Shown here in pieces: positions 25,261 to 34,306 of a stretch of 64,000 nucleotides of DNA. Numbering within the stretch: the stretch's first letter is position 1; each line of letters opens with the position of its first letter. Source of the DNA: an uncultured bacterium (GTDB lineage Bacteria > Verrucomicrobiota > Lentisphaeria > Victivallales > Victivallaceae); NCBI GenBank assembly GCA_900551245.1, contig URVC01000013.1, positions 1-64,000 on the forward strand, given 5' to 3'. Both the position numbers and the translations under genes were made by a program. The notes under the pieces are model-generated. The model did no database searches, had not been told where the DNA came from, and saw nothing but the letters and a program-made list of their open reading frames with translations.

Positions 25261-27276
25261 TCAGCGTTCGATCTCGATTCCCGCAATCTGATTGGACCAG
25301 CTCTGGTTCGGCACCGGCGCTTTGAGCACGAGCCGCAGATAGCGGATTTCCGCCGGAATCGGTTCGGCGTTGCGCATGACGTAGTGATCGAACTCCGCCC
25401 GGCGGACCAGTTCGAACCGGAGGGGCAGCGGGGAGAAATGTCTGCCGTCTGCGGACCCTTCCAGCGCGTAATAGCGGTTCAGCTCCTTGCCGCGGTGGTT
25501 CTTCCAGAAGTAGCAGTCCGCTTTCACCGAACTGAATCGGGAGTTGTCGCCCGCATAGGCGGTTCCGACCGAATATTCCTGGCGGGGATCGGCATTGCGC
25601 GGCAGACGACATTCGTCGATCTTCAATCGCTGGGCACAGCCGTTGAAATATTCCGCCGCATTGGAGTTGTCCGGCACAATATAGGAGGAGCAGGTGGAAG
25701 GTAGAAAATCGGCGAGCAGTTTCTGCTGAGTCCGGCTGAAGAGAATTTTATCCGGATTTTCCAGCCGGAACGGTTTGATTTTTCCGGCATGGACCGCTTC
25801 CAGCCGGGAGTTGCTCCGTTTCACTTCGGCGATCATCTCTTCGTAAGGCCGGTCGGTGACATCCACCAGTCCGAAGTTGAAACTTTCCCCCATCGGCAGA
25901 CTGCGCATCATGACCGGCTGATCGAAGAAGATGAAGTAGCCGAAGCCGATGCAGAGCGGATCAGCCGCCAACTGTTCGGTGTAATGGCGATAGCCAAGTC
26001 CCCGTGCCTGCTGGTCACGCACGGTGTTGACCGAGTTGTAGGGGCGCAGACCGCGTTGATCGCAGACGAAACTGAATTCGGTGATGAAAAACGGCTTATC
26101 AAGTTTACGAAGTTCCGGCATCAACCGGGAGGTCCACAAGGCGTAGATGTCATATTCATTGAGCATGACCGCGTCGGTGAATTCCGCCGCCGCATAGATC
26201 CACTCATCCGCCTGACCGCGGCAGTGAGAGGCGCCGAACCAGAGATGATCCGGGTCGTGTTTGCGGAAAAGATCCCGGACAATCCGGTGATAGTACCGGG
26301 AGCTTTGCGTAATGAAATCAGCGAGATCTTTTGCGTTCAGATTGACGATGTTGCGATTTGCCAGCATCTCCTTGCGCCCGCCGGAAAGCTGGAACTGCGC
26401 GGCCGCCTTCGCTTCGCCGTGACGGCGGATCAAAAAGTCCACCAGAGCCTGCTTGGAGGCGACGGTCGGGGCGGCTGCCGTCAGCTCTTTGACGTCCTGG
26501 TATGACCAGCCGTTTTCATTTTCCGAGGCGTAAGCGATCAGCATCGGATCGTTTTTGCGACGGGCAACCTGTGCGGCGACCTCTTTTTCCGCGGCGGCGG
26601 TGAATCCGGGATCGTAAACGTCGATCCTGCGGCGCGGCAGCAGCTTGACGGTACGGAAGGTCCAGTCTTCCACATAAGGCAGATCGAAGGTTTCCCCCCA
26701 TCCCCACTTGGCAGTGGAGTTGAACCCCCAATGGATCAGGCGCTTCCGATTGACCTCCTTCGATTTCTCATAGTAGGATGGTCCGTATTTCTTCGCGAGG
26801 TTGGCCGCGAGAAGATTGACTTTTTTCCCGCCGGGGAGACCATCCGGAACCTGCTTGACGTCGGGGAGTTCGGCAAAACCGCTTCGGCGAGATCCATCCG
26901 GATTTTTCATTGGAGTGGAGTAGCCACCCTCCCGGTATCCGACCGCGTCGCAGCCGATGAGGAAATAGCGGTGCCCTTCCGGTGTGATGAGCCAGTGCCG
27001 CCCATCGATCTTCTGAAGGCGGAAACGTCCGGTGGCCTCGAATTGCCCGGCATCGAGACGGCCGCCGAACCGGTCGAACTTTGCCGGATCGAACTTTGCG
27101 TCCCGAATCAGCGGCCACTCCTTTGCCGCGTCGGTGCGGAGCTGGTCGTCGGATGTGACTTTGCCCGGCCACTCCTCGCCGGTGTACTGGCCGTAGCGGT
27201 CAACGGCCGGTTCGGCGGCGGAGGTGAAAAGTACGCTTCCTGCCGATAAGCCGATGATGATCAGATGTTTTTTCAT
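25261..27276 (-). CDS. Secreted GH50-like (agarase-type) glycoside hydrolase, paralogue A
   Basis: 671 aa. The ATG at 27276 is preferred because AGGAG lies eight bases upstream; the GTG at 27285 sits in that motif. Signal peptide HLIIIGLSAGSVLFTSAAEP. Opening motifs FDRFGG ... FEATGRFRLQKIDGRHWL and PEGHRYFLIGCD resemble GH50 beta-agarases. Catalytic-type Glu residues occur in YASENENGW and FFITEFSF. A C-terminal jelly-roll-like domain of about 170 residues ends the protein. The substrate is uncertain; agarase is the closest family I can name, not a proven activity. It is about half identical by eye to the next gene. Confidence 0.62.
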   Translation of the reverse strand: MKKHLIIIGLSAGSVLFTSAAEPAVDRYGQYTGEEWPGKVTSDDQLRTDAAKEWPLIRDAKFDPAKFDRFGGRLDAGQFEATGRFRLQKIDGRHWLITPEGHRYFLIGCDAVGYREGGYSTPMKNPDGSRRSGFAELPDVKQVPDGLPGGKKVNLLAANLAKKYGPSYYEKSKEVNRKRLIHWGFNSTAKWGWGETFDLPYVEDWTFRTVKLLPRRRIDVYDPGFTAAAEKEVAAQVARRKNDPMLIAYASENENGWSYQDVKELTAAAPTVASKQALVDFLIRRHGEAKAAAQFQLSGGRKEMLANRNIVNLNAKDLADFITQSSRYYHRIVRDLFRKHDPDHLWFGASHCRGQADEWIYAAAEFTDAVMLNEYDIYALWTSRLMPELRKLDKPFFITEFSFVCDQRGLRPYNSVNTVRDQQARGLGYRHYTEQLAADPLCIGFGYFIFFDQPVMMRSLPMGESFNFGLVDVTDRPYEEMIAEVKRSNSRLEAVHAGKIKPFRLENPDKILFSRTQQKLLADFLPSTCSSYIVPDNSNAAEYFNGCAQRLKIDECRLPRNADPRQEYSVGTAYAGDNSRFSSVKADCYFWKNHRGKELNRYYALEGSADGRHFSPLPLRFELVRRAEFDHYVMRNAEPIPAEIRYLRLVLKAPVPNQSWSNQIAGIEIER

Positions 27277-27376
27277 GTTTTCCACTCCTGATTTATCTTT
27301 TGTGGTATCGAATACAGGGGAATTTCATCGAGATGTCGCAGACTGTTTTCTGAAACTACAGGAAATTTGCAGTGAG

Positions 27377-29425
27377 TCATTTTTTTTCGGTAAACTGCCA
27401 GTCGGCTATCACCGCCATCCATGCTCGTTCCGGTTCTGTGACCCCGATGGAAAGTCGCAGGTAGCGGCAGTTTTCCGGCATCGGCTCCGCCGGTGTCATG
27501 GAATAACGATCATGTTCCATTTCCTGTTCCAGGGTAAAGCGCATTTTCAGCGGGGTGAATTGCCGATTGTCGAAAGAATATTCCAACCGGAAAAAGCGGT
27601 TTAAATCACTTCCCCTCCGTTTATTCCACAAATGAACCGTCGCCCGCGTATCCGCAAAGTATGAATCGGCCTTGATGGTCCCGATTGAGACGAATATGTG
27701 TTTGCGGCCCTGAAGAAATTCAGTCGCGATGGCATCGTTTACCTTGAAACGGAATGGGCACCCGCCGTAAAATTCATCCGCCATAACGGTATCTCCGACA
27801 ATGTAGGGACTGCGACTGCCGGGCAACACCTTCAACCGGTTCAGATGAGTGGATTTCCAGCCCAGAATTTCAGCCGGATCCATGGAAAAAGGCCGCTTTT
27901 TTCCGGCATGGACCAGATACAGATTTTCATTGGCAATTCTAACCTGCTCGAGCATGGCGCGATACGGCTGATCCTGCTGATTTACCAAGCCGAAATTATA
28001 CGCCTCGCCACGCGGAAGACTCCGGCGGGTAACCGCCTGATCGTAGAGGATAAAGTACCCGAATCCGACGCATCCGGGATCCGCTGCGAGCTGTTCGGTG
28101 AAATAGCGGTATCCCGTTCCCCTGGACTTTTCGTCGGGAACGCAGACGTAGCCGTTGAAGGCGGGGTACCCGCGCCTTGCCTGAACAAAGGAATATTCGG
28201 CAATGATGTAGGGTTTATCAAGCTCGTGCAGCCGTTTGCGGACGGGAGTGCTCCAGGCCGCATAAATGTCGTAATCGTGGAGCAGGAGTGCATCGACATA
28301 GGGAATCGCTTCATAGATCCATTCAAAAGCCTGATGTTTGCAATGTCCCGCACCGAACCAGAGATGATCCGGATCATGTTTGCGGTAGATTTCCCGAATT
28401 TGACGGTGATAGAGCTGCGATGTTTTGCGGATGAATGCGGCAGCCTGACGGCGTGGAATCCGGATCCCCGGCCGGGGAGTCCGGGCGATGGAGGCGCGGT
28501 CGAATTTTTCCGTGGCTTTGAAGAGCTTGCCCACGTTGTCTTCCCCCAGCTCTTCACAAAGGAAATCGATCAGAGCGCGCTTCATCGGAGAATCCTTCCC
28601 GGCGGCAATGCCGTCGAGCATGGAAAAGCTGAGGCCGCTTTCGTTTTCCGTGGAATACCCGAGCAGTAGAGGCTCGTTCCGCCTCCGGGCAATCTGCTGA
28701 ACGATTTCCCTTTCCGCATTCTCCAGAAAATCCGGAGCATACACGTCGATGTTTCTCAGATAGTTGCGGAACCGGGAGACCTTGCGGAAATTCATGTCTT
28801 CTATGAAGGGAAGACCAATGTGAGTTCCCCATCCCCATTTCGGGGTGCTGTTGAATCCCCAGGAGATCAGACGTCTCCGGTTGACATCGAGTGCTTTTTT
28901 TCGAAAATTCTCTCCATATTTCAACTGCAGGTTCGCGGCGAGAAAGTTGACCATGCCCGGTCGGGAAAACGCACTGAATGGAGTGTTGGTTCGAGGGATT
29001 TCCGGAAGTTGCAGAAAAACGTTCCGCGGCGTTCCATCCGGCTGCGTCAAAGGGGTGGCATACCCTTTTTCATAAAAGTCCGGAGCGTCACAGCCGATCA
29101 GGAAAAAGCGATTCCCTTCCGGAGTGATGAACCACCAGCGGTCTCTGACCTTCTCCAGGCGGAAAAAGCCCGTTGCACGGAATTTCCGACCGTCAAGGAT
29201 CCCTCCGTAACGATCGAAACGCTGTGGGGCAAACGTGCCGAACCGGATAAGCTGCGCCTCTTCTGCCGCGGCTTCCTCCCTGAGCTGCTGTTCGGAGGTG
29301 ATTTTCCCCTGCCAGTTTTCCCCGGAATATTGTCCGAAGCGGTCCACTTGAACTGGGACCCCGGTTGCGCTGGCCAAGCTGGAGGCGAGCAGCGCAGTGA
29401 GAGCTGAAGTGATCGAATTTTTCAT
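27377..29425 (-). CDS. Secreted GH50-like (agarase-type) glycoside hydrolase, paralogue B
   Basis: 682 aa with signal peptide (SALTALLASSLASATG). It has the same order of motifs as paralogue A: FDRYGG, FRATGFFRLEKVRDRWWF, PEGNRFFLIGCD, YSTENESG (acid/base), YIIAEYSF (nucleophile) and a C-terminal beta domain ending in PENCRYLRL. It starts 42 bp after the pseudopilin stop, so regulator, pilin and hydrolase B form one operon, with hydrolase A 100 bp downstream. The pair looks like a local duplication with divergence. Confidence 0.62.
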   Translation of the reverse strand: MKNSITSALTALLASSLASATGVPVQVDRFGQYSGENWQGKITSEQQLREEAAAEEAQLIRFGTFAPQRFDRYGGILDGRKFRATGFFRLEKVRDRWWFITPEGNRFFLIGCDAPDFYEKGYATPLTQPDGTPRNVFLQLPEIPRTNTPFSAFSRPGMVNFLAANLQLKYGENFRKKALDVNRRRLISWGFNSTPKWGWGTHIGLPFIEDMNFRKVSRFRNYLRNIDVYAPDFLENAEREIVQQIARRRNEPLLLGYSTENESGLSFSMLDGIAAGKDSPMKRALIDFLCEELGEDNVGKLFKATEKFDRASIARTPRPGIRIPRRQAAAFIRKTSQLYHRQIREIYRKHDPDHLWFGAGHCKHQAFEWIYEAIPYVDALLLHDYDIYAAWSTPVRKRLHELDKPYIIAEYSFVQARRGYPAFNGYVCVPDEKSRGTGYRYFTEQLAADPGCVGFGYFILYDQAVTRRSLPRGEAYNFGLVNQQDQPYRAMLEQVRIANENLYLVHAGKKRPFSMDPAEILGWKSTHLNRLKVLPGSRSPYIVGDTVMADEFYGGCPFRFKVNDAIATEFLQGRKHIFVSIGTIKADSYFADTRATVHLWNKRRGSDLNRFFRLEYSFDNRQFTPLKMRFTLEQEMEHDRYSMTPAEPMPENCRYLRLSIGVTEPERAWMAVIADWQFTEKK

Positions 29426-29467
29426 GCGGCACCTTTCTTGCGTCAGTCATCCAAGATGAAGTTCACG

Positions 29468-30229
29468 TTACAACTGAACGAAATGTTCGTTGAAAAGCAG
29501 GGTGAATTTGTTGTTGATGTTTCCCTTTAATTGATTTTCATTGAGCAGATTGACATGCCCGTCGAAGAACGCGGCACCGCTTTTGCCCGAATGAATCAGC
29601 GTGACTCCCGCACGGCAGTTCGAGTCAAGTATGGTGGTCGGTGAAAAAATATAACTGCCGGCACCGAGCGGGTAGGCATTGAACGGGATGGAAGCACGAC
29701 TATCCGCGAAAAAAACGGTTTTACTGCTGTGTTTGACGGCGGACGGGCGGTAACTGACACGATCCGATTTTTCTTCTATTGTCCTGCACGAGCCATTTCC
29801 CAGTATCGTCTGCACATCGCTGTTCAAAACGTTATCGTCTTTACTGAAAATATACATTCCGTAAATTCCGTAATATGCATTTTGCAGGCTCGGCAGAACC
29901 GGGTCGGTGGGGCAGACTGCTGTAGTTCGGGCCAGATATCTGGGGAAAAAACTGTAGTTGCTGTTGACGCGCCCCCATCCGGTAAAATTCGCACGGTAGT
30001 TGGGGATCGTCCAGCCGTCGTGGTCGTCAGCGTAAAGAAACATCGCGGTAGTGAGTTGCTTGAGATTGTTGACACAAGTGGAGGCCTTTGCGGTTTCCCG
30101 CGCCTTGTTCAGCGCCGGCAGCAGCATGGCGGCGAGAATTGCAATGATTGCAATTACTATGAGAAGTTCAATAAGCGTAAAGGAGAATCGTTTCCTCCTC
30201 CGGATTGGAATGGAACGGGCAATGCTCAT
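29468..30229 (-). CDS. Type II secretion/type IV pilin-like protein (cassette 1)
   Basis: 253 aa. The N-terminal class III signal is SFTLIELLIVIAIIAILAA followed by MLLPALNKAR, with Glu at mature position 5. The -1 residue is Ser rather than Gly. The rest is a globular pilin domain with ADDHDGW and a C-terminal FFDGHVN motif (the H/DG signature of these pseudopilins). The start overlaps the GntR stop by four bases, so it is translationally coupled to its regulator. No other secretion gene is present; the assembly machinery must be elsewhere. Confidence 0.88.
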   Translation of the reverse strand: MSIARSIPIRRRKRFSFTLIELLIVIAIIAILAAMLLPALNKARETAKASTCVNNLKQLTTAMFLYADDHDGWTIPNYRANFTGWGRVNSNYSFFPRYLARTTAVCPTDPVLPSLQNAYYGIYGMYIFSKDDNVLNSDVQTILGNGSCRTIEEKSDRVSYRPSAVKHSSKTVFFADSRASIPFNAYPLGAGSYIFSPTTILDSNCRAGVTLIHSGKSGAAFFDGHVNLLNENQLKGNINNKFTLLFNEHFVQL

Positions 30230-31383
30230 AACGAAATCCTTTCTGTTGAGTTGGAGTGTTCAAAGTTACCAGGCGCGGCGATGCTGTCACGCAGGATCAG
30301 ATGGTTTTTCAGGCGGGTTACCGGCGGCGGAACGATTCCCCGGCGCATTTCGTCCAGCAACTGTACCGCCGTCTCGCCCAGCTCCTCCGCCGGCTGGCGG
30401 ACGCTCGAAAGCATCGGATTGGTGAGACTGCATAGATCGTCGTCGTTGAAGCCGAGCAGTGAGAAATCCTCCGGTACACGCCGCCGGCCGTTGCGGATCG
30501 CCGCCAGCGCCCCCGGGCCCAGTTCGTCCCACAGCAGCAGCACCGCGGTCGGCGGTACTTCGCAGCTCATCAGCCGGTGCATCGCCGGATATCCGTACAA
30601 CTCCAGACCGATGTCCTGCGGGCGCGCTTCCGCCAGATGCGGCCCCAGTTCCACCACCCATTCCGGTCGGAATTCAATGCCGCGCTCTTCCAGTGCCCGC
30701 CGGTATCCCCGGTAACGGTCCCCGATGGAGCCGGGCGCCGCGGCATATTCCATCCGGCTCAGGATGAACCCGATTTTGCGATGCCCCATGTCGATCAGCC
30801 GGAGCACCGCGTCATGAGCCGCCCGGAAGTTGTCCGTCGTCACCAGCGGCACCGTCACCCCCGGTGGAACGTTGTCCACGCAGACCAGCGGGACGCTCTC
30901 CGCTACCCGGCTGACCAGCTCGCCGTTGGGATGGCGCAGATAGGGCAGCAGAATGATGCCGTCTGCGCCGGTGTTCCGTGCCCGGCGCAGATACTCCGCC
31001 TCCCGTTCCGAATCGTTGCGCGTGTTGCAGGTGACCAGCGAGCAGCCGATCTGACGGGCGGCCCGTTCCACCCCCAGCAGCACCCGGTGGCCGAAGGAGT
31101 CCTCCAGATTGGAGCTGATGAAGACCAGCTGACGGCAGTTCTCCTGCGTGTTCCGCTTCCGGCCGTGGGTGACCGCGACGAAGGTGCCGCGGCCCCGCTC
31201 TGAGGTGATGACCCCTTCCTGCTTCATGGCGTCGAGCGCCTTGAGCACCGTCTGCCGGGCGACGCCGAACTGGCGGGCAAGATGCTCCTCGGTCGGCAGT
31301 TTTTCTCCGGAGGCAAACACCCCGGTGGCGATCTCTCGCGTCAGTTCCTCCCGGATCTGCTGGTATTTCGGTTGTACAGACAT
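30226..31383 (-). CDS. GntR-family regulator with LacI-like sugar-binding domain (AraR type)
   Basis: 385 aa. The N-terminal winged helix is typical of GntR proteins (QIREELTREIATGVF ... LPTEEHLARQFGVARQTV, ERGRGTFVA). The C-terminal 300 residues are a periplasmic-binding-like domain (GHRKIGFIL, VPEDFSLLGFND), the AraR arrangement. It is the first gene of the pilin-GH50-like operon. Its own promoter holds a palindrome, and an AraR-like palindrome lies at 31491-31508, so autoregulation is likely. Confidence 0.9.
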   Translation of the reverse strand: MSVQPKYQQIREELTREIATGVFASGEKLPTEEHLARQFGVARQTVLKALDAMKQEGVITSERGRGTFVAVTHGRKRNTQENCRQLVFISSNLEDSFGHRVLLGVERAARQIGCSLVTCNTRNDSEREAEYLRRARNTGADGIILLPYLRHPNGELVSRVAESVPLVCVDNVPPGVTVPLVTTDNFRAAHDAVLRLIDMGHRKIGFILSRMEYAAAPGSIGDRYRGYRRALEERGIEFRPEWVVELGPHLAEARPQDIGLELYGYPAMHRLMSCEVPPTAVLLLWDELGPGALAAIRNGRRRVPEDFSLLGFNDDDLCSLTNPMLSSVRQPAEELGETAVQLLDEMRRGIVPPPVTRLKNHLILRDSIAAPGNFEHSNSTERISL

Positions 31384-31418
31384 TGCCTTTTCCAGGTTGC
31401 TTGGTTGTTTCTGCTTTA

Positions 31419-31508
31419 ATTATAGGAATTCCGTCGACGGAAAACAACTCCGGAACGAAAAAAAATTAAAAAAAAGAGCTCGATTTTCTGAAGTTGTATG
31501 TACAACTT
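31419..31508 (-). promoter_or_regulatory. Promoter of cassette 1 with two palindromic operators
   Basis: On the minus strand, TTGTTT (31442-31447), a 17-nt spacer and a perfect TATAAT (31419-31424). The spacer holds the palindrome CCGTCGACGG (31431-31440). Upstream, AAGTTGTA-TG-TACAACTT (31491-31508) is a perfect 8-bp-arm palindrome closely resembling the AraR operator type (TTGTA-x-GTACAA). Confidence 0.75.
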
Positions 31509-31554
31509 TCCCGGGCGGCGGAGAAAAGTTTCCCACGCTTTCCGGGAATCCGGC

Positions 31555-31583
31555 TTGCAAGAATTTCGATGACACGGTATCTT
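31555..31583 (+). promoter_or_regulatory. Promoter of the DUF362 gene
   Basis: TTGCAA at 31555-31560, a 17-nt spacer and TATCTT at 31578-31583. TATACT at 31583-31588 is an alternative -10. Confidence 0.5.
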
Positions 31584-31609
31584 ATACTATGCTCATCGAG
31601 GAGACAACC

Positions 31610-32719
31610 ATGGAAAAAGCAAAAGTATATTTCACCGATATGCGGGTTCGTCCGGAAGGGCAGAACCTCCAGCAGAAACTCGCCGCACTGATCAAACGGG
31701 CCGGAATCGATTCGATCGATTTCCAGGATCGCTTCGCCGCGATTAAAATTCACTTCGGCGAGGCGGGCAACCTCTCGTTCCTGCGCCCCAACTTCGCCCA
31801 CACCGTCGCGGATGAGATCAAGAAGCGCGGCGGCCGCCCCTTCCTCACCGACTGCAACACCCTCTACGTCGGCTCCCGGAAACACGCTCTCGAACATATC
31901 GAGACCGCCTATCTCAACGGATTTTCCCCCTACGCGACCGGCTGTCACGTCATCATCGGTGACGGCCTCAAGGGGACCGACGATGTTGCCGTGCCGGTGC
32001 CGAACGGGGAACTGGTGCACGAAGCGAAGATCGGGCGCGCCATCATGGACGCCGATATCATCCTTTCGCTCAACCACTTCAAGGGGCATGAAATGACCGG
32101 ATTCGGCGGCGCGATCAAGAATCTCGGCATGGGGTGCGGTTCCCGCGCCGGGAAGATGGAGCAGCACTGCGACGGCAAACCCACGGTGGATCGCTCGCTC
32201 TGCATCGGCTGTCACGCCTGCGCCCGCATCTGCGCACACAATGCGCCGACTTTTCGCGACGGAAAGGCGGAGATCGATCACTCCCGCTGTGTCGGCTGCG
32301 GCCGCTGCATCGGTGTTTGCCCGAAAGATGCGATCCAGCCCTCCTGGGGGCAGAAAGAGGGGCTGATCGACAAGAAGATGGCCGAATATGCTCTCGCCGT
32401 GGTGCACGGCCGGCCCAATTTCCACATCAGCATTGTGATGGATGTTTCGCCGTTCTGCGACTGCCATCCGGAGAACGACGCCCCGATCGTGCCCGACGTC
32501 GGCATGTTCGCCTCGTTTGACCCGGTGGCGCTGGACCAGGCCTGCGCGGACGCGGTCAACCGCTGTACGCCGAATCCCGGTTCGCTGCTCGCGGAGAGCG
32601 CCGTTCACACCGGCGACCACTTCCATGACGTTTCGCCCTCGACTAATTGGAGAATCCAGCTCGAACACGCCGAGAAGATCGGCCTCGGCGTCCGGGAGTA
32701 TGAACTTGTCCGGCTCTGA
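31610..32719 (+). CDS. DUF362 protein with two [4Fe-4S] ferredoxin motifs
   Basis: 369 aa from the ATG at 31610, preceded by GAGGAG. The N-terminal DUF362 region includes AIKIHFGEAGNLSFLRP and SLNHFKGHEMTGFGGAIKNLGMG, followed by CIGCHACARICAHNAP and CVGCGRCIGVCPKDAI, two cluster-binding motifs (the first ends C-AHNAP rather than CP). Members are putative iron-sulfur oxidoreductases of unknown reaction. A much longer in-frame reading upstream has no ribosome-binding site. The downstream HD gene overlaps its end by 20 bp. Confidence 0.85.
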   Translation: MEKAKVYFTDMRVRPEGQNLQQKLAALIKRAGIDSIDFQDRFAAIKIHFGEAGNLSFLRPNFAHTVADEIKKRGGRPFLTDCNTLYVGSRKHALEHIETAYLNGFSPYATGCHVIIGDGLKGTDDVAVPVPNGELVHEAKIGRAIMDADIILSLNHFKGHEMTGFGGAIKNLGMGCGSRAGKMEQHCDGKPTVDRSLCIGCHACARICAHNAPTFRDGKAEIDHSRCVGCGRCIGVCPKDAIQPSWGQKEGLIDKKMAEYALAVVHGRPNFHISIVMDVSPFCDCHPENDAPIVPDVGMFASFDPVALDQACADAVNRCTPNPGSLLAESAVHTGDHFHDVSPSTNWRIQLEHAEKIGLGVREYELVRL

Positions 32720-33299
32720 GACGACGCGGATCGAGCCGCTGGAGATCCTCCGGTTCTTCTACCCGGAGGATACCCCGCTCCGGCGGCTTCTGCTCAAGCA
32801 CAGCACGCAGGTGCGGGAGAAGGCGCTCTCTCTGCTGGATCACTCTCCGCTGAACGGGGAGGTGGATCCCGCTCTGGTTGCCGCCGGTGCGATGCTGCAT
32901 GACATCGGCATCGTTCACTGCCACGCGCCGAAGATCCTCTGCACCGGGTGCGAACCCTATCTCGCCCACGGCATCATCGGGGCGCGGATGCTGCGCGAAT
33001 ACGGCGCCGCCCGCGGCATGGAGGAGCTTCTGGAGCCCTTCGCCCGGATCTGTGAACGGCACACCGGCAGCGGCATCACCGCCGAGGAGGTGCGTCGCCA
33101 GCAGTTGCCGATTCCGGAACGGGACTATCTGCCGGAGACAGCTGCGGAAAAACTGGTCTGTCTCGCCGACAAGTTTTTCTCCAAATCCGGCGACATGCAG
33201 GAGAAATCCCTCGATCGAATCCGGCATTCGATGGCGAAGTTCGGCCCCGGCCCGGCGGAGCGCTTCGAGACGTTGTGCCGTTTCTGCGGCCTCGCCTGA
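32700..33299 (+). CDS. HD-domain phosphohydrolase
   Basis: 199 aa from the ATG at 32700, which lies within the last codons of the DUF362 gene. Motifs are HSTQV (first His), AGAMLHDIGIVH (HD pair), HGIIGARML and a late CLADKFFSK, the usual metal-binding ladder of HD hydrolases. The best match in style is the small group of predicted phosphohydrolases acting on nucleotides or cyclic nucleotides; the substrate is unknown. Overlap implies translational coupling to the ferredoxin gene. Confidence 0.82.
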   Translation: MNLSGSETTRIEPLEILRFFYPEDTPLRRLLLKHSTQVREKALSLLDHSPLNGEVDPALVAAGAMLHDIGIVHCHAPKILCTGCEPYLAHGIIGARMLREYGAARGMEELLEPFARICERHTGSGITAEEVRRQQLPIPERDYLPETAAEKLVCLADKFFSKSGDMQEKSLDRIRHSMAKFGPGPAERFETLCRFCGLA

Positions 33300-33300
33300 C

Positions 33301-34110
33301 CTATTGCCGGTGATCCTTCCACCAGGACCAGCGGAGTTTTTCCGGCTCGGGGTGCGGATGCTCCGCAAAATAGACGGCGAGCCGGAAGACGTAGAGCTGG
33401 CAGCGGTCCTCCTGAAACCTTTTGACCGCGCAGTCGTCCCGGTAGAGTTGTTCCGGATCCTCTCCCGCGAGGTCGGCAATCCGCCGGATGCCGATGCGGA
33501 AGAGATCCTGTTCGATGTTCGGCCCTACGCCGGGAATTTGCCGCAGATCGCTGCCGCCGCGCGGCGGGGGGAGGAGGTAGCGCGACATGTCAAGCCCTTC
33601 CAGCGCGAGAAGCCGGAACTTCCGCCGGAGTCCGCTCGCGAATCCGGTCAGGTTCCCGTCGCTGCCGACCACCCGGTGGCAGGGAATCAGGATGCCGACC
33701 GGATTGTGACCGACCGCACCGCCGACCGCCTGCGCCGACATGCGCGGGATTCCCAGCTGCCGGGCGAGTTCGGCGGCGATGGCTCCGTAGGTGGTGGTTT
33801 CCCCGCGCGGAATGCGGCGCAGCTGTTCCCAGACGGCGAGGCGGAAAGGGGTGCCGGTCAGATGAATCGGCGGCGTTTCGCCCGGATCCTCCCCCTCGAA
33901 ATAACGTTCGAGCCACTGTTCCGCCGCTTTCAGCACCGGCAGGGAGGAGCCGGTGTGTCCGCTTTCCGCGGGAAGGGCGGAGGGAGTTTGATCAAGGAAT
34001 TCCACCCCGGTCAGGAACTCTCCCCGCCCGGCAAGTGTGATTTCCCCCAGCGGGGAGCGGATATGCCGGAATTCCAGCGGGGCGGTATCGGTTCGGGAAC
34101 TCTTCTTCAT
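33301..34110 (-). CDS. ogt: Methylated-DNA--cysteine methyltransferase fused to a Cdd1-like helix-hairpin-helix domain
   Basis: 269 aa from the ATG at 34110, with GGGAG upstream. Residues 1-170 are an Ogt/MGMT protein with the acceptor Cys144 in PCHRVVG. Residues about 178-265 match the 'pathogenicity locus' Cdd1 type: LRQIPGVGPNIEQDLFRIGI, then YRDDCAVKRFQEDRCQLYVFR and a terminal LRWSWWKD. The first part transfers O6-alkyl groups from guanine to itself; the second is a predicted HhH DNA-binding domain normally found alone. It is convergent with the HD gene, one base apart. Confidence 0.85.
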   Translation of the reverse strand: MKKSSRTDTAPLEFRHIRSPLGEITLAGRGEFLTGVEFLDQTPSALPAESGHTGSSLPVLKAAEQWLERYFEGEDPGETPPIHLTGTPFRLAVWEQLRRIPRGETTTYGAIAAELARQLGIPRMSAQAVGGAVGHNPVGILIPCHRVVGSDGNLTGFASGLRRKFRLLALEGLDMSRYLLPPPRGGSDLRQIPGVGPNIEQDLFRIGIRRIADLAGEDPEQLYRDDCAVKRFQEDRCQLYVFRLAVYFAEHPHPEPEKLRWSWWKDHRQ

Positions 34111-34229
34111 CGCATCACTCTCCCATCTTACAACATTCACTGTATACTATATCACCGCGAACGGAAAAGCGCCAGTCCGGGAACCGTTGCCGCAGAGGCG
34201 CAGTTTTCGTTCACTTTTCCGACTGCGCC

Positions 34230-34258
34230 TTGAAAACGGCGTGTTTCTGTGGTATCTT
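34230..34258 (+). promoter_or_regulatory. folD promoter
   Basis: TTGAAA at 34230-34235, a 17-nt spacer and TATCTT at 34253-34258, about 50 bp before the start codon. Confidence 0.7.
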
Positions 34259-34306
34259 TTGCAGCAGAATCAAACCAAATCAAAAATTTACTGTTTCGAG
34301 GGTGTC

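Noticed and set aside
31148..31609. N-terminal extension of the DUF362 protein
   Set aside because: It would run antisense through the GntR regulator and its promoter; the ATG at 31610 has GAGGAG and begins the conserved domain.
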